64,000 nt of DNA, from NCBI GenBank assembly GCA_020072805.1, contig JAIQGC010000009.1, positions 62,001-126,000 of the forward strand, written 5' to 3'. The first letter of the stretch is position 1, and the number at the start of each line of letters is the position of its first letter. The translations under genes and the position numbers were made by a program. The notes under the pieces were generated by a model, which made no database searches, was not told the origin of the DNA, and saw nothing but the letters and a program-made list of their open reading frames with translations. This document shows positions 9,829 to 18,755 of the stretch, one piece after another. The DNA is from Terriglobia bacterium (GTDB taxonomy: Bacteria; Acidobacteriota; Terriglobia; Acidiferrales; UBA7541).

Positions 9829-10722
9829 ATGAAACGCTTCGGCGCTATTTATCTCGTTATGGGCATACTGGCTGCTGGCGCAATTGCTGTGATGACCGGC
9901 CAGCCTGTTGCCGCTGCCGAGGAAGAGCAGGCGGTTCTTCAGGTGGATCACGCTTTGGTGGAAGCTCTCGGAAAGGCGGACAGCGCAGCGGCGGGCGCGC
10001 TCCTGGACGACAACTTCGAATGGACGGACACGGCGGGGAAGACACAGAACAAGGCAGAGGCCCTTCAGAATATCACCGCCCTCGCTAAGGACAGCGAAGG
10101 CGACACGGACCTGAAAACACACTCCTACAGCGAACTGGTGATTATCTTCGGTTTCCATCACGATGCTCGCTTTACGCGCATTTGGGTGAAGCGTCAGGCT
10201 GGCTGGAGAGCTCTCATTTATCTGGACACCCTAAGACCCAAACAGGCCCCGGCAACAGCCCCGCCCGCCGCAAGCATCGGGAACCCGGGAGACTGCGAGA
10301 ATCCCTGCAGAATCCTGCCCTTCACCCCAACCACGCCTGCCGACAAGGCCGTCATTGCGGAGTGGCAAAAAACCAAAATGGACGAATGGCATCCGGATGC
10401 ATCGGACTGGGCTACTCACATTGCCGACGAATTTCTGATTATCAACGACCGCGCCGAGCGCAACAAGGAGCAGCGTGTCGCACTCGCCCGGAAGTGGCAG
10501 GAGGCGGGAATCAGCATGCCGGGCGATCCAATTCTCTCCATGACTATGTCCGACTTCGGCGACGCCGTGGTGATGATTTCCCGCCACGCTCCCTATAACG
10601 GCGGCAAACCCTATTACAACGCCCGCGTCTTTGTGCATCGCGACGGCCATTGGCTCATCGCCTGGAGCCAGCAGACCACCATACAGGATGCCCCGGCTGT
10701 ACCCGCCGTGTCTGACAAATAA
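9829..10722 (+). CDS. Exported protein with two NTF2-like (DUF4440-type) domains
   Basis: Predicted secreted protein of 297 residues. An N-terminal signal peptide (MKRFGAIYLVMGILAAGAIA, cleavage near AAA) is followed by two domains that each resemble the NTF2-like/DUF4440 fold. The first (about 33-140) contains ALLDDNFEWTDTAGKTQNK and ends TRIWVKRQAGWRALIYLDT. The second (about 180-290) contains HIADEFLIINDRAERNKEQ and ends ARVFVHRDGHWLIAWSQQTT. A Pro/Ala linker separates them. ATG 9829 is preceded by AGGGGAAAT; an in-frame ATG lies at 9733 without a ribosome site. Function unknown; the family often binds small ligands. Confidence 0.8.
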   Translation: MKRFGAIYLVMGILAAGAIAVMTGQPVAAAEEEQAVLQVDHALVEALGKADSAAAGALLDDNFEWTDTAGKTQNKAEALQNITALAKDSEGDTDLKTHSYSELVIIFGFHHDARFTRIWVKRQAGWRALIYLDTLRPKQAPATAPPAASIGNPGDCENPCRILPFTPTTPADKAVIAEWQKTKMDEWHPDASDWATHIADEFLIINDRAERNKEQRVALARKWQEAGISMPGDPILSMTMSDFGDAVVMISRHAPYNGGKPYYNARVFVHRDGHWLIAWSQQTTIQDAPAVPAVSDK

Positions 10723-10802
10723 CCGGTGCGCGCCGCCATGCGCCGCGAGAAGATAGCGCGAAAGCGCCTCTGCCCGGACTTCTTCCGGCCTGCTCATAAT
10801 CG

Positions 10803-10831
10803 TTGACAATTTATTCCTCGCGGAGTAATAA
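10803..10831 (+). promoter_or_regulatory. Sigma70-type promoter of the formate dehydrogenase operon
   Basis: A perfect TTGACA at 10803-10808 is separated by 17 bases from TAATAA at 10826-10831. Expected transcription start is near 10838, leaving a leader of about 47 bases to fdnG. This is the best housekeeping-type promoter seen in the window. Confidence 0.7.
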
Positions 10832-10884
10832 AAGGCGATGCCGCCGCCTGCCGCGGCACCTTCTTCCAGAAAGAGGAGCGCCTC

Positions 10885-13800
10885 ATGCATCCCTCTCGCC
10901 GAGACTTCCTGAAGATCGGCACCATCGGTGGCTTGGCCGCGTCCGTTCTCGGCTTTGATCTCGCTCCGGCCTACGCGCAACTCCGCACACTTAAAATCGC
11001 CCGGGCCACAGAGACGCGCTCGACCTGCCCCTACTGCTCGGTGAGCTGCGGCGTGCTTATCTATTCCATCGGCGACAAGGCCAAGAACGTCACCCCGCAG
11101 GTGATTCACGTCGAAGGCGATCCGGACCATCCCATCAATCGCGGCACGCTCTGCCCCAAGGGCGCTTCCCTCGAACAGGATATTTTGAACGAGCGGCGAA
11201 TCACCAAGCCGCAGGTGCGCCGCCCCGGCTCCGATCATTGGGAAGACATCGGCTGGGACGACGCCATGAACGAGATCGCCCAGCGCGTGAAGAAGACGCG
11301 CGATGCCACGTTCATCGAAAAAGACGCCGCCGGGCACAGCGTCAACCGCCTGGAATCGATTGCCTGGACCGGCGGATGCACGGACACCAACGAATTCAAC
11401 TATCTCGTCGTCAAGGCCATGCGCAGCCTTGGCGTGGTGCATTTAGAAAACCAGGCCAGAGTTTGACACGGCCCCACGGTCTCAAGTTTGGGACCAACGT
11501 TCGGACGGGGCGCGATGACCAATGGCTGGGTGGACATCAAGAACACCGACTTGATGCTCATCATGGGCGGCAACCCAGCCGAAAACCATCCCTGCGGATT
11601 CAAATGGGCGCTGGAAGCCAAGCGCAACCGCAACGCCAAAATGATCGTGGTGGACCCGCGCTTCACCCGCACCGCCTCGACCGCCGATCTTTTCTGCCAG
11701 ATTCGCGCCGGCGCGGACATCGCTTTCCTAGGTGGGCTCATCCACTACGCTCTCGAAAACAACCGCATCGCCAAAGACTACCTGCTGCACTACACCAACG
11801 CCGCCTTTGTCGTAAAGGACGGCTTCAAGCTTCCCGAGGACGGCGTGTTTTCCGGCTTCGACGCCAAAACCCAGTCCTACGATAAATCCAGCTGGAACTA
11901 CGCCACCGGCGACGCCGCCGGCCATGCCCTTAAGGAACCCCACGCCGCCGCTGCCGCCCCGGGCGCGCCACCTGCGCCGCCCCCGTCCATGCCGGAAAAG
12001 GTCGCTTACGACTTCACGCTGCAAAATCCCAGCTGCGTCTACCAGCTTCTGCGCAAGCACTATTCGCGTTACACCCCGGAGATGGTCGCGCGCATCACCG
12101 GCATCCCCGCGGCGGACTTTGTGAAGGCCGCGGAGATGTTCACCTCCATCCGCAAGGACGGCGACATGAAAAAAGTCGCCACCGTCATTTATGCGGTGGG
12201 CTGGACGCACCATTCCTTCGGCACGCAGATTATCCGCACCGCCGCGATCCTGCAACTGCTTCTTGGCAACGTGGGCCGCGCCGGCGGCGGCGTCAACGCC
12301 CTGCGCGGACATTCCAATATTCAGGGCGCCACGGACATGGCCGGGATTTTCGATGTGCTCCCCGGCTATCTCAAGGTTCCCACGCCCGCCGACGGTTCCT
12401 TCGACGGCTGGATGAAACGGCTCACGCCCAAGCCCGCCAAGCCCGGACAGTGGGACTCCTTCAACTATTGGAGCAACACGCCGAAATTCGCGGTGAGCTT
12501 CCTCAAAGCCCTCTATGGCGACGCGGCCACCAAGAATAACGACTGGGCCTACGACTATCTTCCCAAAGTCGACCGCAATTTCTCCTGGGTCTATCTCTGG
12601 GACAACATGTACAACGGCATCGTCAAAGGCATCTTCGCCTTCGGCATGAACGGCGTGGCCATCGGCCCGGACAGCAGCAAAAACATCGACGCCCTGAAAA
12701 AAGCCGACTGGCTGGTCGTCGGCGAAATCTATCCCGATGAAACCAGCGAGTTCTGGAAGGCCCCCGGCACCACCGCCGAGGAAATGAAAAAGATTCAGAC
12801 CACCGTCTATCGCCTGCCCTGCGCGGGATTCGCGGAAAAGGATGGCTCCTTCACCAACTCGGCCCGCTGGCTGCAGTGGAAGAATGCGGCGCTGCCCGTG
12901 CCGCTGGGCTGCCGTCTGGACCAGGCCATCGTCGCGCAAATTTTCCTGAAGGTGCGCGATCTCTACAAGAAAGAGGGCGGCAAGTTTCCCGATCCCATCC
13001 TCAAGCTTTCCTGGAACTACACCGACCCGGCGAATCCGTCGCTCAGCGAAGTATTAAAGGAAATCAACGGCAAAGCGCTGGCCGATCTCGCTGATCCCAA
13101 GACCAAGCAGGAGATCAAGACCGGCCAGCAGCTCCCCGGTTTCGCCTGGCTCAAGGACGACGGCACCACCGCCTGCGGCAACTGGATTTACTCCGGCTCC
13201 TTCACCGAAGCCGGCAATCTCACCATGCGCCGCGGCACCGAAGATCCTTCCGGCATGGGCGTCTATCCCAACTGGGCCTGGTCCTGGCCGGCCAACCGCC
13301 GCGTCCTCTATAATCGCGCTTCCTGCGATCTCGAAGGCAAGCCGTGGGACCCCTCGCGCCGCCAGGTGTGGTGGAGCGAAGCCGCGCAGAAGTGGGCCGG
13401 CAACGATGTGCCGGACTTCAAAGTGGACTCCGCGCCCAAGGACCACATGGGCCCGTTCATCATGAATCCCGAAGGCGTCGGGCGCATCTTTGCCCCGCTC
13501 GGCGCTTTCGCCGATGGCCCGCTGCCCGAATTCTACGAGCCCATGGAGAGCCCCATCGACAATCCGCTGCATCCGCAGCAGACCCACAACCCCGTGGTCA
13601 AGCGCTTCAAGACGCCTGCGGACAAGTACGGCTCGCCCAAGGACGGCTACACCATTGTCTGTACCACCTATCGCCTCACCGAGCACTACCACTACTGGAC
13701 CAAGAACAATCCGGTGAACGTGCAACTGGTGCCCGAGCCGTTCGTGGAAATCCCCGTGGAGCTGGCCAACGATCTGGGACTGCGCGGAGGCGAGAAAATC

Positions 13801-14055
13801 AAGGTGAGCAGCGCGCGCGGAGAATACATCGCCAAAGCCATGGTCACCCGGCGCATCAAGCCCATGCTCATCGACGGCAAGAAAACCTATCAGATCGGCA
13901 TCCCCATTCACTGGGGCTACCGCGGCATCGCCGAGGATGCCGGGAAGACCGCCCTGAAACTGGCCAATCTTCTTTCGCCGACCGTCGTTGACCCCAACGC
14001 GCACACCCCAGAATTCAAGGGCTTCATCGTCAAAGTGGAAAGGGTCCAGGCATGA
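10885..14055 (+). CDS. fdnG: Formate dehydrogenase-N/O alpha subunit, selenoprotein (UGA = Sec194)
   Basis: Catalytic molybdenum/tungsten-bisMGD subunit oxidising formate to CO2 in the periplasm, 1056 residues when the in-frame TGA at 11464-11466 is read as selenocysteine. A Tat signal (SRRDFLKIGTIGG) starts the protein. The 4Fe-4S motif CPYCSVSCGV is followed by a later CPKG. The context ENQARV-[TGA]-HGPTVSSLGPTFGRGAMTN matches the selenocysteine site of enterobacterial FdnG/FdoG, and the same frame continues to 14055. A SECIS hairpin lies 11 bases after the TGA. ATGA couples it to the beta subunit. It requires selA/B/C/D elsewhere in the genome. Treating it as two separate genes would be wrong. 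Confidence 0.95.
11464..11495 (+). promoter_or_regulatory. Selenocysteine UGA codon and bacterial SECIS hairpin
   Basis: UGA at 11464-11466 is followed after 11 bases by a hairpin: GGTCTCA (11478-11484), loop AGTT (11485-11488), TGGGACC (11489-11495). The 11-base spacing equals that of E. coli fdhF as I recall it, and the loop keeps the G-U pair of bases that SelB contacts. The bulged U of the E. coli hairpin is replaced here by a C-G pair. Confidence 0.85.
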
Positions 14056-14942
14056 GCCAGGCCACACTGCGCATTCAGAAAATGTCCGGCCACGCCGGGC
14101 CGGTGCCTGGCGAAGGCACACAGCGCGAATTGCAGGTCTGCAAGCTGATTGACGTCACCACCTGCATCGGCTGCAAAGCTTGCGAAGTCGCCTGCCTCGA
14201 ATGGAACGGACTTCCCTACCGCGAGACGATGTTCGAAAACACCTACCAGACCATGCCGGATACGGCGTGGAACTTCTGGAACGTGATCAAGTTCAACGAG
14301 TACGAGCGGCCCGACGGCTCGCTCATGTGGTTGATGCGCAAGGACCAGTGCATGCACTGCGCCGAGCCCGGCTGCCTCGCCGCTTGCCCCGCCGACGCCG
14401 CCATCGTCCAATACGCCAACGGCGTCGTGGACTTCCAGCAGGACCATTGCATAGGCTGCGGCTATTGCATCAGCGGCTGCCCCTTCAATATTCCCAAGTT
14501 CAACTCCGCCACCAAAAAAGTTTTCAAGTGCACGCTGTGCTCCGACCGCATCTCCGAAGGCCTCGAACCCGCCTGCATCAAGGCCTGTCCCAGCGGCTGC
14601 CTGCACTTCGGCACCAAGGACGATATGAAAGAGCTGGCGGAAAAGCGCGCGGGACAGTTGCGCGACCATTTCGGCTTCGCCAACGCCGGCGTCTATGATC
14701 CCCCCGGCGTGGGCGGCACCGGAGTCATCTACGTCCTCCATGACGCCACCAACCCCGAAGAATATGGCGGCCTGCCCAAAAATCCCACCATTCCCTGGGT
14801 CGTCAAGCTCTGGAAGGGCCCCGTCAAGTGGCTCGGCAACCTGGCCATCGCCGGCGGCATCATCGCCGTCACCCTGCACTATCTGCGTTACGGCGCCAAG
14901 ACCGTCAAGGAAGACAACCGCGCGGAAGGAGGCCAGCCATGA
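14052..14942 (+). CDS. fdnH: Formate dehydrogenase iron-sulfur beta subunit
   Basis: Electron-transfer subunit with four 4Fe-4S clusters passing electrons from FdnG to the cytochrome b subunit, 296 residues. Ferredoxin-type motifs are visible: CIGCKACEVAC, CMHCAEPGCLAACP, CIGCGYCISGCP and CTLCSDRISEGLEPACIKACP. A single C-terminal transmembrane helix (about 256-280, LGNLAIAGGIIAVTLHYL) anchors it, as in FdnH. The start overlaps the fdnG stop (ATGA) and its stop overlaps the next start in the same way. Confidence 0.95.
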   Translation: MSQATLRIQKMSGHAGPVPGEGTQRELQVCKLIDVTTCIGCKACEVACLEWNGLPYRETMFENTYQTMPDTAWNFWNVIKFNEYERPDGSLMWLMRKDQCMHCAEPGCLAACPADAAIVQYANGVVDFQQDHCIGCGYCISGCPFNIPKFNSATKKVFKCTLCSDRISEGLEPACIKACPSGCLHFGTKDDMKELAEKRAGQLRDHFGFANAGVYDPPGVGGTGVIYVLHDATNPEEYGGLPKNPTIPWVVKLWKGPVKWLGNLAIAGGIIAVTLHYLRYGAKTVKEDNRAEGGQP

Positions 14943-15619
14943 GCAGCGGCCGCGCTCTGCCTCTGAACTCTGCCGCCGGCGCATCCGGCCAGCGCCTGCT
15001 GCGCTACACCCTCGCCGAGCGTGTCAACCACTGGATCGCCACCCTCTCCTACATCTATCTCCTCCTCACCGGCCTGGCTTTCTGGTCTCCCTATCTCTTC
15101 TGGCTGGTGATTTTTTCCGGCGGCGGACCCACGGCCCGCTTCTGGCATCCCTGGGTAGGTCTCCTCTTCACCGCCTCGGTCCTCTATATGTATGCGTTGT
15201 GGCGTGGCGACATGTTGCTCACCCCCGCCGACCTCGTCTGGCGCCGCTCCCTGCTGAACTACATCCGCAACGAGGACGAGAACCTTCCGCCCGTTGGCCG
15301 CTTCAACATGGGCCAGAAGCAGTTCTTCTGGCTGATGCTGGGCGGTGGCATCCTCCTGGCTCTCTCCGGCTTCGGGCTCTGGTTCGCCGACGCGCTGCCT
15401 TGGAGCCTTCGCTATCTCCGCTACCTCGCGATCTTCCTCCACGTGGTCTTCGCCCTGGCCACAATCGGGGGCTTCATCATCCACGTCTATATGGGCACCG
15501 CGGTCGTGCGCGGCGGCTTCACTTCCATTATTCGCGGCGAAGTCTCGGCGGGGTGGGCTAGGCTGCATCATCGCCTCTGGTACGACCAGGTCACCGGCGG
15601 CTCCCCGCGGAAAAAATGA
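14939..15619 (+). CDS. fdnI: Formate dehydrogenase cytochrome b556 gamma subunit
   Basis: Membrane di-haem cytochrome b that hands electrons to quinone, 226 residues. Four hydrophobic helices are seen (near 38-60, 72-90, 132-152 and 165-190). Family haem-ligand candidates include His in RVNHWIATLSYIYLLLTGLAF, in FWHPWVGLLF and in FLHVVFALATIGGFIIHVYMG. ATG 14939 is chosen from the ATGA overlap with fdnH; the frame is open further upstream to 14828 but there it would overlap conserved fdnH sequence. Together with fdnGH it forms a respiratory, proton-motive formate:quinone oxidoreductase. Confidence 0.92.
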   Translation: MSSGRALPLNSAAGASGQRLLRYTLAERVNHWIATLSYIYLLLTGLAFWSPYLFWLVIFSGGGPTARFWHPWVGLLFTASVLYMYALWRGDMLLTPADLVWRRSLLNYIRNEDENLPPVGRFNMGQKQFFWLMLGGGILLALSGFGLWFADALPWSLRYLRYLAIFLHVVFALATIGGFIIHVYMGTAVVRGGFTSIIRGEVSAGWARLHHRLWYDQVTGGSPRKK

Positions 15620-16417
15620 AAAAGTTCTCCTGGGACGCGCGCCTGCGCCGTGCCGAACAACTCGCTTCGGCGTACCTCTTCGCCGCGGAAATCCTGCGCT
15701 TTTATCTCCCTCTGGCGCGCTTTCAGAAAGAGCTCGACAGGCACCTGCGCGCTTCCTGCAAACCCGCGGCAAATTCCGTGGAAAACTCCGCGCTGCGGCA
15801 GCCGCTCGATCTTCCTCTCCTGCTTCCCCGCTTTTCTCCTTTTCTCTCGGTCATCGCCAGCGCCGCGCCCAGCCCGCTCGCGCAACTCTCCCGCGATCTC
15901 CTCCAGGAAGGCAGCGGCGCGTGGAGCGTGCTCCTGGCGGACTATTGGAAGACCGGTCAGCGCAGCGAATCGATGGCCGAAAATCCCCGCCTCTTCTTCC
16001 CTCGTGCTTTCCTGCAGCCCTACGCCGAATTCCTCGCCGAGCACACGGCGGCTTCCGTGACTGGTCCCGCGCCGCGCCTCTGTCCCGTCTGCGGCGGTCT
16101 GCCGCAGTGCGGCGTCCTGCGCCAGGAAGGTGACGGAGCCAAGCGCTCGCTGCTCTGTTCGCTTTGCGCCACCGAATGGGACTACCGCCGCATCGTCTGT
16201 CCCGCCTGCGAAAAAGCTGGCCGTCTATACCGCCGCCGAATTCAAACACCTTCGCCTGGAAGCCTGCGACACCTGCCGCGCCTGCATCATCACCGTGGAT
16301 CTCACCCGGGACGGCTTCGCCGTTCCCGCCGTCGATGAACTGGCCGCCCTGCCGCTGAGCATGTGGGCGCACGAAAACAATTACGTCAAATTGCAGCCCA
16401 ATCTTTTGGGTACTTGA
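15616..16417 (+). pseudogene. fdhE: Formate dehydrogenase accessory protein FdhE, frameshifted
   Basis: FdhE is a rubredoxin-like cytoplasmic protein needed to activate respiratory formate dehydrogenases. The N-terminal 200 residues are in frame from ATG 15616 (ATGA overlap with fdnI) and include the metal site Cys pairs CPVCGG and CSLCATEW then CPAC. At about 16211-16215, a run of five A, the family continues only in the next frame: LAVYTAAEFKHLRLEACDTCRACI and a VDELAALPLSMWA block ending KLQPNLLGT at 16417. Removing one A restores E-K-L-A. The joint is a few residues shorter than usual, so a small deletion is also possible. Sequencing error, true inactivation or slippage cannot be separated here. 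Confidence 0.8.
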
Positions 16418-16451
16418 ATTTCCAGGTCGCGACCCGCCGGAGAAAAAATCA

Positions 16452-16949
16452 ATGTCCCCCACTCCCACCGCAACTTACGATTTCCTGCTGCAGACCTACG
16501 AGACCGAGATCCTGAAAATCACCGGCATCTGGGCCGCCTTTCCCGACGGCGGCTTGGATTTCCGCCCCAGCCCCAAATCCCGCACCATCCTCGAACAGTT
16601 CGAGCATCAGGTGCAGTCCGAAGGGCGCTGGATGGCGGCCATGCTGGGCATTGATACCGGCGACCCCAACCCCGCCGAAAAGAGCAGGCGTGCCTACATA
16701 GAAATATACTCCGCCGACGCGCGCCGCCGTCTGGCGCTGCTGCGCGGCAAGCCGGACGAGTGGTGGCGCGAAGAAGTGAGTTTCTTCGATGTGCCGCGTT
16801 CGCGCGCCTGGGTGCTCACCCGCCGCATCGCTCACTCCGCGCACCATCGTGGCCAGCTGATCATCTATTTGCGGCTGCTCGGCCTTCCCGTTCCCTCGGT
16901 TTACGGCCCCACCGCCGACACCGGCGGCAAAGTTCTCTATTCTTTTTGA
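16452..16949 (+). CDS. DinB-like metal-binding family protein
   Basis: Four-helix-bundle DinB/YfiT-type protein of 165 residues. The likely metal-binding histidines are in ILEQFEHQVQSEGRW and in the C-terminal RRIAHSAHHRGQLIIYLRLLG, which is the most recognisable family motif. Such proteins include thiol-dependent transferases and stress proteins; this one cannot be assigned a substrate. GGAG lies upstream of ATG 16452. It follows fdhE by 34 bases and may be co-transcribed, but a functional link to formate oxidation is not evident. Confidence 0.85.
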   Translation: MSPTPTATYDFLLQTYETEILKITGIWAAFPDGGLDFRPSPKSRTILEQFEHQVQSEGRWMAAMLGIDTGDPNPAEKSRRAYIEIYSADARRRLALLRGKPDEWWREEVSFFDVPRSRAWVLTRRIAHSAHHRGQLIIYLRLLGLPVPSVYGPTADTGGKVLYSF

Positions 16950-17017
16950 GGCCATTGCGCCGCCCGCGCGAGTTCGGCTCACCCGCGAACGGCCCTGTCC
17001 TCTCCACCGAGAAAATC

Positions 17018-17046
17018 CGGACAATCTATCCCGCAGCGCTTATAAT
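17018..17046 (+). promoter_or_regulatory. Sigma70-type promoter upstream of the RidA-family gene
   Basis: A perfect TATAAT at 17041-17046 is preceded at 17 bases by CGGACA (17018-17023), a partial match to TTGACA. It lies 29 bases upstream of ATG 17076. Confidence 0.55.
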
Positions 17047-17075
17047 CGCACCGCACGGAACAATCCGGCGGGAGG

Positions 17076-17531
17076 ATGAAGATGAAGAGAATGATGGGAC
17101 TGTTTATGGCGCTGGCCATCATCGCGGCGGTGACGCTGGCGAGTCCCCAGCAGAAAACCGAACGGCGCTATATTCTGCTGAACCCCGATTCCAAGCTGCC
17201 CTTCAGCAATGGCGTGCTGGTTGGAAATACTCTCTACATCGCCGGGAGTATCGGACTGGACCCCAAAACCGGCCGCCCCCCGGCTGACGTTGAGGAGGAG
17301 GCGCGTCTGGCGCTGGATTCCATACGCGCGACGCTGGCCAAAGCCGAGATTACCATGGATGATCTGGTGGCCGTGGAAGTCCATTGCCCGGACGTGGCTC
17401 ACTACGATAAATTCAACGGCGTTTACCGCACCTATTTCAAAGGCAACTTTCCCGCGCGGGCCTTTTTGGGCTCCGGGCCGCTGCTCTTCGGCGCGCGCTT
17501 TGAAGTCAAAGGCATCGCCGTAAAGCGCTAG
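17076..17531 (+). CDS. RidA/YjgF-family protein with N-terminal export signal
   Basis: RidA-fold protein of 151 residues. Cytosolic RidA hydrolyses reactive enamine/imine intermediates; this copy begins with a hydrophobic signal-like segment (MKRMMGLFMALAIIAAVTLA), so it is probably periplasmic. The family core is present: FSNGVLVGNTLYIAGSIGLD, then ALDSIRATLAKAEITMDDLV and the C-terminal PARAFLGSGPLLFGARFEVKGIA. The Arg and Glu that define active RidA deaminases are not both obvious (the last motif has FEVKGIA rather than VEIEAIA), so enzymatic activity is uncertain. GGGAGG lies upstream of ATG 17076. Confidence 0.85.
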   Translation: MKMKRMMGLFMALAIIAAVTLASPQQKTERRYILLNPDSKLPFSNGVLVGNTLYIAGSIGLDPKTGRPPADVEEEARLALDSIRATLAKAEITMDDLVAVEVHCPDVAHYDKFNGVYRTYFKGNFPARAFLGSGPLLFGARFEVKGIAVKR

Positions 17532-17554
17532 CCGGGCTGTTGCTCCGGCGCCGG

Positions 17555-18046
17555 TCAGCCGCTCGATTCCGCGCGGAACATCTCTGCTCCGTCGAAGCTG
17601 CGCAGTTTCTCGGCGCGTACCACCAGAATCACCCGGTCAGGACTGAGGAAGCGGCGTGTTTCGCTCTCGCGCTGCTCCGGGGTCAGCGGGCGGTCCCACC
17701 CATCCAGATGCGCGGCAACCCAGCGCTGCACGAGTTGCGGATCGGAAGAAACCTCGGCCCGTCCGCGGAGGGTTACCTGCCGCAATCCGCGGTGAAAGCA
17801 GAGAGAAACCGCGGGGTTGCGGCGAAGCGCCTTGACCTTGTCGCGGTTCGCGGTCGAGGTCAGCAGGACGCAGCCGTCCAGCACCACGTAAGCCATCGCG
17901 CAGCAGACCGGCGCGGGCTCCCGGGTGACCCACGAAAAAACACAGTAAAACGGCGGGCTCTCGATCAGCTTCCACGCCTCCGCATCACTCAGCCGGTAAG
18001 GCTCGATGTGCTGGCGGTGCCACCAGGCAGGTTTTTCGCTCATCAT
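17555..18046 (-). CDS. Pyridoxamine 5'-phosphate oxidase-related FMN-binding protein
   Basis: Split-barrel flavin-binding family protein of 163 residues. It carries the PNPOx-like core: PPFYCVFSWVTREPAPVCCAMAYVV, LLTSTANRDKVKALRRNPAVSLCF and VTLRGRAEVSSDP. Such proteins bind FMN, F420 or haem; the ligand cannot be told from sequence alone. ATG 18046 (alternatively 18043) is chosen over an upstream frame to 18106, which encodes Arg/Pro-rich sequence unlike the family and lacks a ribosome site; GGGGAAAAG precedes 18046. It is convergent with the RidA gene. Confidence 0.8.
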   Translation of the reverse strand: MMSEKPAWWHRQHIEPYRLSDAEAWKLIESPPFYCVFSWVTREPAPVCCAMAYVVLDGCVLLTSTANRDKVKALRRNPAVSLCFHRGLRQVTLRGRAEVSSDPQLVQRWVAAHLDGWDRPLTPEQRESETRRFLSPDRVILVVRAEKLRSFDGAEMFRAESSG

Positions 18047-18236
18047 TCTTTTCCCCGCCCGCCGGCATGCTCGCGGGCTCGGAAGCCGGGCCGGGATGCA
18101 CAGCATATGGCTTCAGACACAAGTTTAACCTGATTCCCGAAATTGGCGGGTGCTGCCTTGCGCAACTGTTTTTTTTGTTTTCTATGCCGCAAAAAGTCAA
18201 TTTCTCGGATTTCAGGCGCGGCTCGCGGCGGCTGCT

Positions 18237-18596
18237 TCAGCGCTGGGTTTTGCCTGTCGCAACCCATCTTCGCAAAATGGCGTGCGATGATTCATCCAGG
18301 TCCAGAAATTCGATTCCCATTCCCACCCGGTCTTTGACCGAGCGCACCACAGCCAGAATTTCGACCCGCTCGCTCTTCTGGCTCAGGAAGGCCCGCACCC
18401 GGCAGCCGCGGGATAAGGGGCGCTCCGTGGTAACAAAACATCCGCCCAGGGAAATATCCGTGGTGGCTCCCTTGAGGCGTTTTCCTGTCTCCAGATTCAG
18501 GATTTCAGCTTCCGCCGAAATCGGAATGCGGATGGCATAGCGACGGTCATACATCGTCAAGTGCTTCGTTGCGCGCTTGTCGTCCGTCAAGCTCAT
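18237..18596 (-). CDS. Single-domain PilZ protein, probable c-di-GMP receptor
   Basis: PilZ domain protein of 119 residues. Both c-di-GMP binding motifs are visible: the RxxxR box in DRRYAIRIPI and the D/NxSxxG box in TTDISLGGCF, with the expected beta-barrel continuation (VRAFLSQKSERVEILAVVRSV, then VGMGIEFLDLD). ATG 18596 is chosen for its GGAAGAA site and the domain border; an open frame extends to 18662. It is divergent from the double-PilZ gene at 18756 and close to the chemosensory operon, so it may link c-di-GMP to motility or pilus output. Confidence 0.87.
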   Translation of the reverse strand: MSLTDDKRATKHLTMYDRRYAIRIPISAEAEILNLETGKRLKGATTDISLGGCFVTTERPLSRGCRVRAFLSQKSERVEILAVVRSVKDRVGMGIEFLDLDESSHAILRRWVATGKTQR

Positions 18597-18755
18597 ATTT
18601 CTTCCGATCCTCCGTGAAAAGTAACCGGGAGTGGAGTTCCGCTCCACCCCCGGGCCCGCCATTGCACAATAGACAAATTTACCGCCGCTTTCCCTGCCCA
18701 GCCCGCAAATTCATGCTAGGCTTTCCGAGGTACTTCTCTCTCGGCAAAAAAACGC

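Noticed and set aside
11479-11484. GTCTCA word as a regulator site
   Set aside because: It is part of the SECIS stem inside fdnG, with no TGAGAC partner at N3 and no sigma54 promoter nearby.
11488-14055. Separate gene starting at ATG 11488 after a truncated formate dehydrogenase fragment
   Set aside because: The frame is continuous with 10885-11463 through a UGA in the known selenocysteine context with a SECIS hairpin, so this is one gene.
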